Shown: one piece after another, positions 19,878-32,268 of the stretch
Position numbering within the stretch: the stretch's first letter is position 1
Layout: the number at the start of each line of letters is the position of its first letter
Assembly: GCF_003343245.1 (NCBI RefSeq)
Contig: NZ_CP024901.1
Location: 5,518,001-5,582,000 of the forward strand
Length of the DNA stretch: 64,000 nt
Source: Photorhabdus laumondii subsp. laumondii
GTDB lineage: Bacteria; Pseudomonadota; Gammaproteobacteria; Enterobacterales; Enterobacteriaceae
Direction of reading: 5' to 3'
Made by a program: the position numbers and the translations under genes
Notes under the pieces: generated by a model
What the model saw: the letters and a program-made list of their open reading frames with translations, nothing else
Told to the model about the DNA's origin: nothing
The model's database searches: none

Positions 19878-20195
19878 ATGGCTGAGTGGAACGGTGAATA
19901 TGTCAGCCCTTATGCTGAACATGGCAAAAAAAGCGAACAAGTGAAGAAAATCACAGTCTCAATTCCGTTGAAAGTGTTGAGAATCCTCACTGATGAACGC
20001 ACTCGTCGCCAGGTCAATAACCTGCGTCATGCAACTAATAGTGAATTGTTGTGTGAAGCATTCCTGCATGCATTTACTGGGCAGCCGCTGCCCGATGATG
20101 CTGATTTACGTAAAGAGCGTAATGATGAAATCCCAGAGGAAGCCAAAAAAATCATGCGGGAATTAGGTATTGATCCTGATACTTGGGAATATTGA
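19878..20195 (+). CDS. metJ: Methionine repressor MetJ
   Basis: A 105-aa ribbon-helix-helix repressor that binds DNA with S-adenosylmethionine as co-repressor. The DNA-contacting strand [12 protein letters not shown] and the following helices ([29 protein letters not shown]) are nearly the E. coli sequence, and length is identical. The operators it should bind are visible upstream of metB/metJ and metF. Confidence 0.98.
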   Translation: MAEWNGEYVSPYAEHGKKSEQVKKITVSIPLKVLRILTDERTRRQVNNLRHATNSELLCEAFLHAFTGQPLPDDADLRKERNDEIPEEAKKIMRELGIDPDTWEY

Positions 20196-20203
20196 TAGTA
20201 GCG

Positions 20204-20236
20204 AAAAAACTCCTGTAAAAATTCAGGGGTTTTTTA
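20204..20236 (+). terminator. Intrinsic terminator of metJ
   Basis: AAAACTCCTG pairs with CAGGGGTTTT (one G-U pair) around a short AT loop and is followed by a T-run, 9 bp after the metJ stop codon. Confidence 0.88.
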
Positions 20237-20252
20237 TATGGCTACAATGCAA

Positions 20253-20279
20253 AACGCCCGATGTAAAACACCGGGCGTT
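20253..20279 (-). terminator. Intrinsic terminator of rpmE
   Basis: AACGCCCG (20253-20260) pairs with CGGGCGTT (20272-20279). On the minus strand the stem is followed by TTTTGC, and it lies 44 bp beyond the rpmE stop. Confidence 0.8.
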
Positions 20280-20322
20280 AGTATCAGTTGGCCTGTTATT
20301 ACAGACAGGCGCAATTCTGCAA

Positions 20323-20538
20323 TTACTTGCTGACACCTGGAACGTTGAAACGTTTCTTGAAGCGATCAACACGACCACCAGTAGCAACATCACGTTGTTT
20401 ACCCGTATAGAATGGGTGGCATTGGCCGCATACGTCCAGGTTCAGAGCGTGACCAGCGGTAGATCTGACTTGTATTACACTACCGCAAGAGCAGGTTGCA
20501 GTAATTTCTTCATATTTAGGATGAATACCTTTTTTCAT
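20323..20538 (-). CDS. rpmE: 50S ribosomal protein L31 (zinc-binding type)
   Basis: A 71-aa ribosomal protein starting [12 protein letters not shown], almost identical to E. coli L31. Cysteines C16, C18, C37 and C40 form the zinc ribbon, marking this as the zinc-containing paralogue. It is divergent from priA, as in E. coli, and has its own terminator. Confidence 0.98.
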
Positions 20539-20615
20539 GGGATAACCTCTGTTAAGGCCGTGTCGCTATCCAGCCCTGTTGCCGCCAGACACCACACGTC
20601 GTGTTGATAAAATGA

Positions 20616-22946
<2,331 letters not shown>

Positions 22947-23272
22947 TAATTAATCGCCTCTATTTTAAAACACATAACCTGAGCAGATTAAACATACTCT
23001 TATTTACTATTTAAAAAATCACACCCGACAATCCGTAATCAATGAAAAATTACTCACTAATTTGCGAGCCATATCGAATAAATGATTTATATCACACTTT
23101 TTTACAAACTAAGGAATAAATGAATTTGCCAAACTGTTTAGAATGATCTCTTAATAACATTGTCATAACCTTAAACCGCATGTCGTTACTTTCCTTAAAG
23201 TCACTGACGGTTTCCCGGCAACCAGAAAATGACAATCATTTAACTAATCAGTCAGGAAATGAGGAGTGAGTT
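22947..23272 (+). promoter_or_regulatory. priA-cytR intergenic region
   Basis: This 326-bp AT-rich stretch has no gene. It must hold the cytR promoter. A TATATCACA half-site near 23090 resembles one arm of a CRP site, but the other arm is poor. No convincing priA terminator is visible. Confidence 0.4.
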
Positions 23273-24301
23273 TTGGAGCAGAAAAAGAATGGCACCTCCG
23301 CAACAATGAAAGATGTCGCTGAAGTGGCTGGCGTTTCTACCGCAACAGTATCGAGAACACTCATGAATCCAGAAAAGGTTTCTTCCCAGACCCGACAAAA
23401 AGTGGAACAAGCTGTACTGGCTGTGGGTTATTATCCAAATAATTTATCCCGTAATCTTAAACGCGGTGAGTCAAAAACTATTTTAGTGATAGTGCCAAAT
23501 ATCAGCGATCCCTTTTTCACTGATGTGATTTGCGGCATTGAGGAGACAGCGGAACAACATGGCTATCTGGTTTTAATCGGTGATTGCCAACATCAGCAAA
23601 AACAGGAACACGCGTTTCTCAACCTGATTGCCACCAAACAAATTGATGGTCTGTTACTACTGGGTTCGAATATCCCGTTTGATGCCAGCAAAGAAGAACA
23701 AAAAAACCTGCCACCAATGGTAATGGCAAACGAATTTTCACCAGAGCTAGAGCTGCCGACTATTCACATTGATAACCTGACCGCGGCATTCAATGCGACT
23801 CATTATCTACAAACATTGGGGCATAAACGCATTGCCTGCCTCTCCGGCCCGGAAAATATACCGATTTGCCGCTATCGCCGTCAGGGATATATCCAAGCAT
23901 TGCGTCGCTCTGGTGGGACAATTCGTGAAGATTATATTGTCCAAGGTAACTTTACCCATGAAAGCGGGGCAAAGCTGACTGAACAGTTGCTCTCTCTGCT
24001 GGATCCTCCTACAGCCATCTTCTGCCACAGCGATGTCATGGCGATTGGCGTAATGTGGCAGGCTAAAAGAATGGGCTTAAAAATACCGGAAGATTTATCA
24101 ATCATTGGTTTTGATAACTTAAGTCTCGCCATGTACAGCGATCCGCCGTTGACAACCGTTGGACAGCCCAGTTATCAAATTGGTCACAAGGCCATGTTAC
24201 TGTTGCTAGATCAAATCCAGGGTCACACAACTTCTGGCGGGTCTCAGTTACTGGAATCGGAATTAATTATTCGGCAAAGCACCTGTTCGCCTAAAAGCTA
24301 G
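23273..24301 (+). CDS. cytR: Transcriptional repressor CytR (LacI family)
   Basis: Cytidine-responsive repressor of nucleoside uptake and catabolism, acting with CRP. The N-terminal HTH MKDVAEVAGVSTATVSRTLMNPEKVS (from residue 12) is followed by the periplasmic-binding-protein-like ligand domain (ILVIVPNISDPFF, MANEFSPELELP, FCHSDVMAIG, IIGFDNLSL). Start is TTG at 23273, 8 bp after GAGGAG; no better ATG precedes the HTH. It is followed by ftsN as in E. coli. Confidence 0.93.
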   Translation: MEQKKNGTSATMKDVAEVAGVSTATVSRTLMNPEKVSSQTRQKVEQAVLAVGYYPNNLSRNLKRGESKTILVIVPNISDPFFTDVICGIEETAEQHGYLVLIGDCQHQQKQEHAFLNLIATKQIDGLLLLGSNIPFDASKEEQKNLPPMVMANEFSPELELPTIHIDNLTAAFNATHYLQTLGHKRIACLSGPENIPICRYRRQGYIQALRRSGGTIREDYIVQGNFTHESGAKLTEQLLSLLDPPTAIFCHSDVMAIGVMWQAKRMGLKIPEDLSIIGFDNLSLAMYSDPPLTTVGQPSYQIGHKAMLLLLDQIQGHTTSGGSQLLESELIIRQSTCSPKS

Positions 24302-24370
24302 TCAAATAACCGCAGGTTAAGTAACATATCGTTTATTTTCTTTTACTTAAATTACTCAGCGAATTAGACA

Positions 24371-25198
24371 GTGGCACAACGAGATTATGTGAGTCGCGGG
24401 CGTTCAAACACCCGCCGTAAAAATACCGATAAGAAAAAATACCAAGCCCAAGGGCTGCCAAAAGCAACGCTGGCCGTCGCGGTAGCCTTAGTCGCTATCT
24501 TTATTGGTGGCCTTTACTTTATTACCCACAATAAACAGAAAAGCGAACCAGAAATACTGCCAAAACATTCTCAACAAAACAATGGGTTACCGCCAAAACC
24601 AGAAGAACGCTGGCGCTATATCAAAGAATTGGAAAATCGCCCCGTTGGCGTTGAGACACCACGTGATCCCTCATCCGGGGGGCAAATCAATTCACAAACC
24701 CAGTTGACCGCCGAGCAACGGCAGTTACTTGAACAAATGCAGGCGGATATGCGCCAACCGACGACTTCGCTGCCAGAAGTGCCATACAATGGCGTTCAAG
24801 TGCCGCGTTCACAAGTAATCATCAAGCCATCAGCGGAGACACAAAAACCGCTGGAAGCAAGACCACAACCCCAGCCTCAACAAACGTTACCACAACAACC
24901 AATGCAGACTCAGCCAGTTCAGCCACAAACTCTACCACCGGCTGAAACCAGTAAACCTAAGCCCGTAGAAAAGGCACAGCGTATGATTTTACAATGTGGT
25001 TCATTCCGCAATATGGATCAAGCTGAATCAGTACGTGCCAATCTGGCATTTGCGGGTATTGAAAGCCAGATCACAACGGGAGACGGCTGGCATCGTGTTG
25101 TTCTTGGTCCCTACAGTAAAAACACCGCAGAAAAAATGCGGGAACGTCTGAAAGGCGCTGGCGTATCAGGTTGCATTCTCCGTGTTACAGGGGGTTGA
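24371..25198 (+). CDS. ftsN: Cell division protein FtsN
   Basis: Late divisome activator that triggers septal peptidoglycan synthesis. It has a short basic cytoplasmic tail (MAQRDYVSRGRS), one membrane span (about 32-52, ending IFIGGLYFIT), the LPPKPEERWRYIKELE activator segment, a Pro/Gln-rich linker, and a C-terminal SPOR domain (about 201-275: MILQCGSFRNMDQAESVR). At 275 aa it is shorter than E. coli FtsN (319) because the linker is shorter. It starts with GTG. The stop codon overlaps the -35 of the hslV promoter. Confidence 0.96.
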   Translation: MAQRDYVSRGRSNTRRKNTDKKKYQAQGLPKATLAVAVALVAIFIGGLYFITHNKQKSEPEILPKHSQQNNGLPPKPEERWRYIKELENRPVGVETPRDPSSGGQINSQTQLTAEQRQLLEQMQADMRQPTTSLPEVPYNGVQVPRSQVIIKPSAETQKPLEARPQPQPQQTLPQQPMQTQPVQPQTLPPAETSKPKPVEKAQRMILQCGSFRNMDQAESVRANLAFAGIESQITTGDGWHRVVLGPYSKNTAEKMRERLKGAGVSGCILRVTGG

Positions 25199-25221
25199 AA
25201 AATGATAATTCTCCCCCATCT
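25195..25221 (+). promoter_or_regulatory. Sigma-32 (RpoH) promoter of hslVU
   Basis: TTGAAA (25195-25200), a 13-bp spacer and CCCCATCT (25214-25221) match the heat-shock consensus TTGAAA-N13/14-CCCCATNT almost perfectly. The -35 overlaps the ftsN TGA. hslVU is a known RpoH regulon member in E. coli. Confidence 0.9.
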
Positions 25222-25237
25222 ATACTGCTAACACCGT

Positions 25238-25286
25238 GCACACGGTATTTTCGATAGCCGTATACCCTGTCGAAAGTACCGTGCGT
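25238..25286 (+). promoter_or_regulatory. 5'UTR stem-loop of hslVU
   Basis: Seventeen contiguous pairs (two of them G-U as RNA) form between 25241-25257 and 25267-25283, with a 9-nt loop; pairing extends beyond one mismatch. It lies between the heat-shock promoter and the hslV start. A 20-bp inverted repeat in the E. coli hslVU leader is reported to stabilise the message, and this is probably its equivalent. Confidence 0.85.
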
Positions 25287-25321
25287 CACATTTATCTATT
25301 TTTGTAACCAAGGGCTTACTC

Positions 25322-25852
25322 GTGACTACAATCGTAAGTGTTCGCCGTAATGGCCAAGTCGTAATCGGTGGTGATGGACAGGCAACGATGGGTAATACCG
25401 TCATGAAAGGCAATGTCCGTAAAGTTCGCCGCCTCTATAATGACAAAGTAATCGCGGGTTTTGCCGGCGGTACAGCAGACGCTTTTACTCTGTTTGAACT
25501 GTTTGAACGTAAACTTGAAATGCACCAAGGGCATCTGACCAAAGCAGCGGTTGAACTTGCTAAAGACTGGCGCACTGATCGCATGTTACGCAAACTGGAA
25601 GCTCTGCTGGCAGTCGCAGATGAAAATACCTCCCTAATCATTACAGGTAACGGCGATGTCATTCAGCCAGAAAATGACCTAATTGCCATTGGTTCCGGTG
25701 GCCCATTCGCCCAATCTGCCGCACGGGCAATGCTGGAGAATACCGATCTCGGCGCCAGACAAATTGCAGAGAAAGCGTTAACCATTGCCGGTGATATCTG
25801 CATTTATACCAACCATAATCACAACTTCGAAGAACTTCCTTCAAAAGCGTAA
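25322..25852 (+). CDS. hslV: ATP-dependent protease subunit HslV (ClpQ)
   Basis: Proteasome-like peptidase of the HslVU protease. After removal of Met the N-terminal Thr ([19 protein letters not shown]) is the nucleophile; the [11 protein letters not shown] and [11 protein letters not shown] segments are typical. The 176-aa length matches the family. Start is GTG at 25322. It is followed 11 bp later by its ATPase partner hslU. Confidence 0.98.
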   Translation: MTTIVSVRRNGQVVIGGDGQATMGNTVMKGNVRKVRRLYNDKVIAGFAGGTADAFTLFELFERKLEMHQGHLTKAAVELAKDWRTDRMLRKLEALLAVADENTSLIITGNGDVIQPENDLIAIGSGGPFAQSAARAMLENTDLGARQIAEKALTIAGDICIYTNHNHNFEELPSKA

Positions 25853-25863
25853 GGGTAGATAGT

Positions 25864-27195
25864 ATGTCTGAAATGACTCCACGCGAAATTGTCAGCGAAC
25901 TTGACAAACACATTATTGGTCAGGATAAAGCGAAACGCGCTGTAGCTATCGCACTCCGTAACCGCTGGCGTCGTATGCAGCTAGATGAAACGCTGCGCTA
26001 CGAAGTAACGCCTAAAAATATCCTAATGATTGGCCCGACTGGGGTAGGTAAAACCGAAATCGCCCGTCGCCTGGCAAAACTGGCAAATGCGCCGTTTATC
26101 AAAGTCGAAGCGACCAAATTCACCGAAGTTGGCTATGTTGGTAAAGAAGTCGACTCTATCATCCGTGATCTGACCGATGCCGCGGTTAAAATGGTCCGCC
26201 TGCAATCCATCGAACAAAACCGTTATCGAGCAGAAGAACTGGCAGAAGAGCGTATTCTGGATGTCTTGATCCCACCAGCAAAAAATAACTGGGGACAAAC
26301 GGAGACACAAGTTGAGCCATCAGCCGCACGCCAGGCATTCCGTAAGAAACTACGTGAAGGTCAACTTGATGATAAAGAAATCGAAATTGATGTTGCTACC
26401 ACACCTGTGGGCGTCGAGATCATGGCACCTCCGGGTATGGAAGAGATGACAAATCAGTTGCAATCTATGTTCCAGAACCTTGCCGGTCAGAAACACAAAT
26501 CTCGTAAGCTAAAAATCAAAGATGCTTTCAAGCTACTGATCGAAGAAGAAGCCTCTAAACTGGTTAACCCGGAAGAATTAAAACAACAGGCTATTGATTC
26601 CGTTGAACAACACGGCATTGTCTTCATTGATGAAATCGACAAAATCTGCAAACGAGGTCAGACTTCAGGCCCTGATGTTTCCCGTGAAGGTGTTCAGCGT
26701 GACCTGTTACCATTGGTGGAAGGTTGTACGGTATCCACTAAACACGGCATGGTAAAAACAGACCACATCCTGTTTATCGCCTCAGGTGCATTCCAGGTTG
26801 CCAGTCCTTCCGATCTGATCCCTGAATTACAAGGGCGTCTGCCGATCCGAGTGGAGTTACAGGCACTCACTACAAAAGATTTTGAGCGTATTCTGACTGA
26901 ACCGAGTGCATCCCTGACGGAACAGTACAAAGCATTGATGGAAACGGAAGGTATGATCATCAGTTTCACGGATGATGGCATTAGCAAAATTGCAGAATCC
27001 GCATGGCAGGTAAATGAATCAACCGAAAATATCGGGGCCCGTCGCCTACATACTGTGCTTGAGCGGCTGATAGAAGATATCTCTTTCGAAGCCAGCGAAC
27101 GTCGTGGTCAATCAGTTGATATTGATGCCGACTATGTTAAAAAGCATCTAGATGAATTGGTTGCAGATGAAGATCTGAGCCGCTTTATCCTATAA
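25864..27195 (+). CDS. hslU: ATPase subunit HslU (ClpY)
   Basis: AAA+ unfoldase that feeds substrates to HslV. The N-terminus [24 protein letters not shown], Walker [10 protein letters not shown] (about 58-66), the I-domain insertion and Walker [11 protein letters not shown] are all present, and the C-terminus ends LSRFIL, the tail that docks into HslV. Length 443 aa equals E. coli HslU. Confidence 0.98.
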   Translation: MSEMTPREIVSELDKHIIGQDKAKRAVAIALRNRWRRMQLDETLRYEVTPKNILMIGPTGVGKTEIARRLAKLANAPFIKVEATKFTEVGYVGKEVDSIIRDLTDAAVKMVRLQSIEQNRYRAEELAEERILDVLIPPAKNNWGQTETQVEPSAARQAFRKKLREGQLDDKEIEIDVATTPVGVEIMAPPGMEEMTNQLQSMFQNLAGQKHKSRKLKIKDAFKLLIEEEASKLVNPEELKQQAIDSVEQHGIVFIDEIDKICKRGQTSGPDVSREGVQRDLLPLVEGCTVSTKHGMVKTDHILFIASGAFQVASPSDLIPELQGRLPIRVELQALTTKDFERILTEPSASLTEQYKALMETEGMIISFTDDGISKIAESAWQVNESTENIGARRLHTVLERLIEDISFEASERRGQSVDIDADYVKKHLDELVADEDLSRFIL

Positions 27196-27231
27196 TCGGT
27201 ATATACGATTTCTGATCCGCTATAATTAATG

Positions 27232-27260
27232 ATGGGAGGCTTGCCTCCCATTCGTTTTTT
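27232..27260 (+). terminator. Intrinsic terminator of hslVU
   Basis: ATGGGAGG/CCTCCCAT stem with a CTTG loop followed by TCGTTTTTT, 36 bp after the hslU stop. Confidence 0.92.
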
Positions 27261-27278
27261 ATAAGCCTACAGGAGTAA

Positions 27279-28208
27279 GTGAACGCAGAAATGAACTCAT
27301 CAACTTCTATCAGTCAAACTCAAGCATGGCTGGAAAGTTTGCGTCCTAAAACGCTACCACTCGCCCTTGCTGCCATTATTACTGGCTCAGCCCTTGCTGC
27401 CTGGACAGGGCATTTCAAGCTACCGGTTGCCTTACTGGCTCTATTAACAGCAGCCATATTGCAAATCCTGTCCAATCTCGCCAATGATTACGGTGATGTT
27501 ATCAAAGGCAGTGATACTGAAAAGCGTATCGGGCCACTACGTGGTATGCAAAAAGGCATTATTACCCCCTCACAGATGAAAAAAGCGCTGAAGATTATTG
27601 TCCTGCTAACTTGCCTGTCTGGTAGCGCCTTGATTGCTGTTGCCTGTGAAGAACCTAGCGATATATTCGGTTTTTTGGCACTTGGCCTGCTAGCAATTAT
27701 TGCCGCAATTACCTATACAGTCGGTGCAAAACCTTATGGCTATATGGGACTTGGCGATATTTCAGTACTGATTTTCTTTGGCTGGTTAAGTGTTGCCGGT
27801 ACTTATTATCTTCAAGCAGGTTTTTTTGACTCAGTTGTCATACTCCCGGCGACAGCCTGTGGTCTTCTCTCTGCTGCTGTTTTAAATATCAATAACCTGC
27901 GTGATATTGAAGATGACAGACGGCATGGCAAAAACACCCTAGCTGTCCGTCTCGGCCCTAAAAAAGCCCGTTATTATCACGGATGTTTAATAATTACAGC
28001 AATACTCTGCTTGGTATTATTCACCATACAAAACCCGTCTGGCTGGTCAAGCTGGTTGTTCCTGCTCGCTCTGCCTTGGTTGTTCAAACATATGTGGTAT
28101 GTACTTAATGAACCCACACCAGAGGGAATGCGGCCAATGCTGGGACAGATGGTTAAGGCGGCATTATTGACTAATATTCTATTTTCAGTTGGTCTTATTT
28201 TTAATTAG
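27279..28208 (+). CDS. menA: 1,4-dihydroxy-2-naphthoate octaprenyltransferase
   Basis: Integral membrane UbiA-family prenyltransferase that attaches the octaprenyl chain in menaquinone synthesis. The first aspartate-rich motif is NDYGDVIKGSD (about 69-79) and the second is NNLRDIEDDRRHGKNT (near 206-221), with about eight hydrophobic spans. GTG at 27279 follows AGGAG closely; ATG four codons later (27291) is an alternative. Gene order hslU-menA-rraA matches E. coli. Confidence 0.95.
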   Translation: MNAEMNSSTSISQTQAWLESLRPKTLPLALAAIITGSALAAWTGHFKLPVALLALLTAAILQILSNLANDYGDVIKGSDTEKRIGPLRGMQKGIITPSQMKKALKIIVLLTCLSGSALIAVACEEPSDIFGFLALGLLAIIAAITYTVGAKPYGYMGLGDISVLIFFGWLSVAGTYYLQAGFFDSVVILPATACGLLSAAVLNINNLRDIEDDRRHGKNTLAVRLGPKKARYYHGCLIITAILCLVLFTIQNPSGWSSWLFLLALPWLFKHMWYVLNEPTPEGMRPMLGQMVKAALLTNILFSVGLIFN

Positions 28209-28357
28209 ACAGTATTTGCGCTGTTTTTCCGAAGGTGTTGTAACTTAATCATTCTGGGTACCTGTTAACAATATCAATTTAATAATTGATGATTTTGCTA
28301 ACATTGGCCTGAAAGGGATATACTTACCGTTCCATACCTTAACCAGACGTAAATCCT

Positions 28358-28867
28358 ATGAAATATGATACTTCCGAGCTTTGTGACATCTATCAAGAAG
28401 AAGTAAATGTGGTAGAGCCTATGTTCTCCAATTTTGGCGGGCGTACTTCATTTGGTGGTCAAATCATCACGGTTAAATGCTTTGAAGACAACGGGCTACT
28501 TTACGACCTGCTTGAAGACAACGGTCATGGACGCATTTTACTGGTAGATGGTGGTGGTTCTGTACGCCAAGCATTAATTAACGCTGAGCTGGCACAACTC
28601 GCTGTGCAAAATGGATGGGAGGGCATTGTTGTTTACGGTGCTGTACGTCAGGTTGACCAATTAGCAGAGTTCGACCTCGGCATTCAAGCTATAGCCGCTA
28701 TTCCGGCTGGCTGTCGTGATGAAGGAACCGGCGCAAGCGATATCCGGGTGAATTTTGGTGGTGTCACCTTCTTCTCTGGCGATTATTTGTATGCCGATAA
28801 CACCGGTATCATTTTGTCTGAAGAACCGTTGGAACTTGATGACAACGAAGAAGATGAGATCATCTGA
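28358..28867 (+). CDS. rraA: Ribonuclease E activity regulator RraA
   Basis: A 169-aa trimeric protein that binds RNase E and damps mRNA decay. It has the RraA/HMG-aldolase fold signatures: [37 protein letters not shown] and the DNTGIILS end. The C-terminal acidic tail is a little longer than in E. coli (161 aa). It is co-oriented with menA, with a 149-bp gap. Confidence 0.96.
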   Translation: MKYDTSELCDIYQEEVNVVEPMFSNFGGRTSFGGQIITVKCFEDNGLLYDLLEDNGHGRILLVDGGGSVRQALINAELAQLAVQNGWEGIVVYGAVRQVDQLAEFDLGIQAIAAIPAGCRDEGTGASDIRVNFGGVTFFSGDYLYADNTGIILSEEPLELDDNEEDEII

Positions 28868-28879
28868 TGATATAAAACT

Positions 28880-28904
28880 AAGGGCGATTTTTCAGATCGC
28901 CCTT
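28880..28904. terminator. Bidirectional terminator between rraA and zapB
   Basis: Perfect 9-bp stem AAGGGCGAT/ATCGCCCTT with a 7-nt loop between convergent genes. CTTTTG follows on the plus strand and AGTTTTAT on the minus strand. Confidence 0.85.
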
Positions 28905-28927
28905 CTTTTGTCTGCTGGAAATTTCAA

Positions 28928-29170
28928 TTACTGAACATCTTCCATTTTGCCTAACAAGGCACGCAAACGTTCTTGCCATACTTGTTGCTCTTGTTTTAAT
29001 TGCTCATTTTCATGAGCCAGAGACTCACGGCCGCTGGTTGCATTCTGAATTTCCTGAGACAAAGATCGATTTTTTTCTTTTAATTCTTCAATTTCCATTT
29101 GTAGCAGGGTAATAGTATCAATCGCCTGCTGAACCTTGGCTTCCAGCTTTTCAAAAACTTCAAATGACAT
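28928..29170 (-). CDS. zapB: Cell division protein ZapB
   Basis: An 80-aa coiled-coil protein that stabilises the Z-ring with ZapA and Mat[21 protein letters not shown] and the heptad-rich remainder match E. coli ZapB along its whole length. The start at 29170 has GGGGAACCGAG just upstream; the longer open frame to 29263 encodes nothing conserved. Its position between rraA and glpF matches E. coli. Confidence 0.96.
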   Translation of the reverse strand: MSFEVFEKLEAKVQQAIDTITLLQMEIEELKEKNRSLSQEIQNATSGRESLAHENEQLKQEQQVWQERLRALLGKMEDVQ

Positions 29171-29475
29171 TCTCGGTTCCCCCTTGTAAGCAATTGTCTG
29201 ATTGTATGTAGCCAAAGCGCCCCTGTCTAGCAACATCCCCAACACATGAAAAATAACTACCAAATAAAAAGCTCAATAGTGTCTCACACTTTAATTTTTA
29301 GCAAAATAGCGGATAAATGCGGATTCGCTCATTTTGTTGACACAACACACACATTTCAATTTCGCTATTTCTCGTTTCCGCGCATTAACGATAAATTTAC
29401 ATAATCCCCTTTTCAATTTCTGAAAGGTGACAATAATAATTACGCCTCTAAAATCTTCTTTGTAGGATAGAACAT

Positions 29476-30306
29476 ATGAGCCAAACCACTAGCACGACAT
29501 TAACCGGACAATGTATCTCTGAGTTTCTTGGTACCGCACTATTGGTTTTCCTTGGAGTAGGCTGTGTTGCCGCAGCACGTATTGCCGGCGCACAATTAGG
29601 CTTATGGGAAATCAGTATTATTTGGGGTATGAGCGTTGCGTTGGCTGTTTATCTCACCGCAGGTGTTTCCGGTGCTCACCTTAACCCGGCAGTGACGATT
29701 GCCCTATGGTTGTTTGCCCGCTTTGATGGCAAAAAGGTTATCCCTTTCATTATTGCCCAAATGATTGGTGGCTTCATCGCTGCCGCTCTCATTTACATGA
29801 TGTACTACAGCGTATTCCTTGATTACGAACAGGTACACAATATCGTTCGTGGTACGCCAGAAAGCCTGTTTACCGCAGGTGTATTCTCTACTTACCCAAT
29901 GGCGTCACTGTCCATTTCTCAGGCTTTTATGATAGAAGTTATCATTGCCGCCATTCTGCTCTGTTTGATTCTGTCGCTGACTGACGATGGCAATGGTATT
30001 CCCCGCGGTCCTCTGGCCCCGTTACTGATTGGTATTGTGATTGCCGTTATCGGCGGTGCATTTGGCCCATTAACCGGTTTCGCGCTGAACCCAGCCCGTG
30101 ACTTTGGTCCCAAATTAATTGCTTATCTGGCCGGTTGGGGAGATATTGCCCTGACGGGTGGGCGTGAAATCCCTTACTGTCTGGTTACTCTGACCGCCCC
30201 CATTATCGGCGGTATTGTGGGAGCATTTGGCTACCGCAAACTTATTGGTCGCAATTTACCATCTGATGTTCACAAGACTGAAGATCAGAAGAAAAAGAAA
30301 GCCTAA
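29476..30306 (+). CDS. glpF: Glycerol facilitator (aquaglyceroporin)
   Basis: Inner-membrane channel for glycerol entry. Six spans are predicted, with the two pore NPA boxes visible in GAHLNPAVTIAL and FALNPARDFGPK. At 276 aa it is close to E. coli GlpF (281). It is 30 bp ahead of glpK, forming the usual glpFK operon; glpX, third gene in E. coli, is absent. The 300-bp upstream region is AT-rich and should hold the GlpR/CRP-controlled promoter, though no clear operator was recognised. Confidence 0.96.
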   Translation: MSQTTSTTLTGQCISEFLGTALLVFLGVGCVAAARIAGAQLGLWEISIIWGMSVALAVYLTAGVSGAHLNPAVTIALWLFARFDGKKVIPFIIAQMIGGFIAAALIYMMYYSVFLDYEQVHNIVRGTPESLFTAGVFSTYPMASLSISQAFMIEVIIAAILLCLILSLTDDGNGIPRGPLAPLLIGIVIAVIGGAFGPLTGFALNPARDFGPKLIAYLAGWGDIALTGGREIPYCLVTLTAPIIGGIVGAFGYRKLIGRNLPSDVHKTEDQKKKKA

Positions 30307-30336
30307 AGTAGAGCATTACCAGAACAGGTTATTATC

Positions 30337-31860
30337 ATGACAACAGAAAATATGATTGAGAAAAAGTATATTGTCGCCCTTGATCAGGGAACCACCAGTT
30401 CCCGAGCAATAATTCTTGATCACGACGCCAATATTATCTCAATTTCCCAAAGAGAGTTTACGCAAATTTATCCTAAACCGGGTTGGGTAGAACACGATCC
30501 AATGGAAATCTGGGCAACCCAAAGCTCAACGCTGGTAGAAGTATTGGCGAAAGCGGATATTAGTTCTGATCAGATTGCCGGTATTGGTATTACCAACCAA
30601 CGTGAAACAACGATTATTTGGGAAAAAGAGACCGGTAAACCTATCTACAATGCCATCGTTTGGCAATGTCGCCGTACCGCGGACGCGTGTACTAAACTAA
30701 AACAAAAAGAGGGATTGGAAGAATATATTCGCCAGAATACAGGGCTGGTAGTAGACCCTTATTTCTCCGGCACCAAAGTAAAATGGATCTTAGATAACGT
30801 CGCAGGTGCCCGTGAACGGGCTGAAAAAGGTGAGCTCCTATTCGGTACTGTGGATACTTGGCTGGTATGGAAAATGACTCAAGGCCGAGTCCACGTTACC
30901 GATTTCACAAACGCCTCCCGAACGATGCTGTTCAATATTCACAATCTGGAGTGGGATCAGCATATTCTTGATGAATTACAAATCCCTCGTTCCCTACTGC
31001 CTAGCGTTCATTCATCTTCTGAGATTTATGGTCAGACCAACATCGGCGGTAAAGGCGGCACTCGGATCCCTATCTCAGGTATCGCAGGTGATCAACAAGC
31101 TGCTCTATATGGTCAACTTTGTGTCCAACCGGGTATGGCGAAAAACACCTACGGGACAGGCTGTTTCCTGCTGATGAACACGGGTACAGATGCCGTACGC
31201 TCCAATCACGGCCTACTGACAACCATTGCCTGTGGTCCTCGCGGCGAAGTGAACTATGCGCTTGAAGGTGCGGTTTTCGTTGGTGGTGCCTCTATTCAGT
31301 GGTTGCGTGATGAACTGAAACTTATTGCAGATGCGGCTGACTCCGAATATTTTGCCACTAAAGTTAAAAATAGTAACGGCGTGTATGTGGTCCCTGCTTT
31401 TACCGGCCTTGGTGCCCCCTATTGGGACCCCTACGCCCGAGGGTCAATTTTCGGCCTAACCCGCGGTACCAACAGTAATCACATCATTCGTGCGACGCTG
31501 GAATCTATCGCCTATCAGACCCGTGATGTACTGGATGCTATGCAAGCTGATGCAGGCACCCGGCTGCAAGCACTACGGGTAGATGGCGGAGCCGTTGCCA
31601 ATAACTTCCTGATGCAATTCCAATCAGATATTCTTGGCACCCGGGTAGAACGCCCTGTGGTGCGTGAAAGCACAGCATTGGGCGCAGCATTCCTCGCAGG
31701 ATTGGCAGTTGGCTACTGGAAAGACCTGGATGAAGTGAAAAGTAAAGCCACCATTGAGAAAGAATTCCGTCCGGGTATTGAAACCACCGAGCGTAATTAC
31801 AAATACAATGGCTGGAAAAAAGCAGTTGCCCGTGCGCAGGATTGGGAAGATAAAGGCTAA
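30337..31860 (+). CDS. glpK: Glycerol kinase
   Basis: Phosphorylates glycerol to glycerol-3-phosphate, trapping what GlpF admits. The FGGY-family N-terminus [17 protein letters not shown], the NQRETT segment and the C-terminal ATP-site [16 protein letters not shown] are all present in 507 aa. The first ATG (30337) has an AACAGG sequence upstream; ATG at 30352 would match the E. coli N-terminus better. Confidence 0.97.
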   Translation: MTTENMIEKKYIVALDQGTTSSRAIILDHDANIISISQREFTQIYPKPGWVEHDPMEIWATQSSTLVEVLAKADISSDQIAGIGITNQRETTIIWEKETGKPIYNAIVWQCRRTADACTKLKQKEGLEEYIRQNTGLVVDPYFSGTKVKWILDNVAGARERAEKGELLFGTVDTWLVWKMTQGRVHVTDFTNASRTMLFNIHNLEWDQHILDELQIPRSLLPSVHSSSEIYGQTNIGGKGGTRIPISGIAGDQQAALYGQLCVQPGMAKNTYGTGCFLLMNTGTDAVRSNHGLLTTIACGPRGEVNYALEGAVFVGGASIQWLRDELKLIADAADSEYFATKVKNSNGVYVVPAFTGLGAPYWDPYARGSIFGLTRGTNSNHIIRATLESIAYQTRDVLDAMQADAGTRLQALRVDGGAVANNFLMQFQSDILGTRVERPVVRESTALGAAFLAGLAVGYWKDLDEVKSKATIEKEFRPGIETTERNYKYNGWKKAVARAQDWEDKG

Positions 31861-31873
31861 CGCATTCTAATAT

Positions 31874-31904
31874 AAAGAAAGGGTGAAATTACCACCCTTT
31901 CTTT
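31874..31904 (+). terminator. Intrinsic terminator of glpFK
   Basis: Perfect 12-bp stem AAAGAAAGGGTG/CACCCTTTCTTT with a 7-nt loop, 13 bp after the glpK stop. Confidence 0.9.
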
Positions 31905-31908
31905 ACTA

Positions 31909-32007
31909 TACCCAATGGATTTCAAGATGCATCGCGACGGCAAGGGAGCGAATCTCCGGGAGCATAGATAATGATGTGACCGGGGTGAGTGAGTGCAGCC
32001 AACAAAG
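31909..32007 (+). mobile_element. Truncated MITE copy downstream of glpK
   Basis: Starts TACCCAATGG after a TA and follows the 123-bp MITE sequence (closely matching 13701-13807) up to the AACAAAG near its right end, where the second inverted repeat is missing. It lies directly behind the glpK terminator. The rest of the 408-bp gap up to fpr is AT-rich without a recognisable gene. Confidence 0.88.
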
Positions 32008-32268
32008 CAAGATCAAAACTGACGTAAAGAACATCAGCATTCCTGTACCAAAGAAAAAAATAGTGCACAATTTTATTTTTAGAAAAAATTACAGTCAATT
32101 ACGCCATATCTGGCAACAAATATGTACATATAAACCAAGCATTAATAAACTAATGGTTAATTTTTCTATGACACAGAATCGATAATGGTATTTATCTCTA
32201 TAGGACTAAAATAGCGACGTAAAAACGAACTGTTCGGAGATTTCTTTCGGGATAGGAGATAAGTTCCA

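Noticed and set aside
31883..32185. 100-codon plus-strand frame after glpK
   Set aside because: It runs through the glpK terminator and the truncated MITE and has no conserved sequence.
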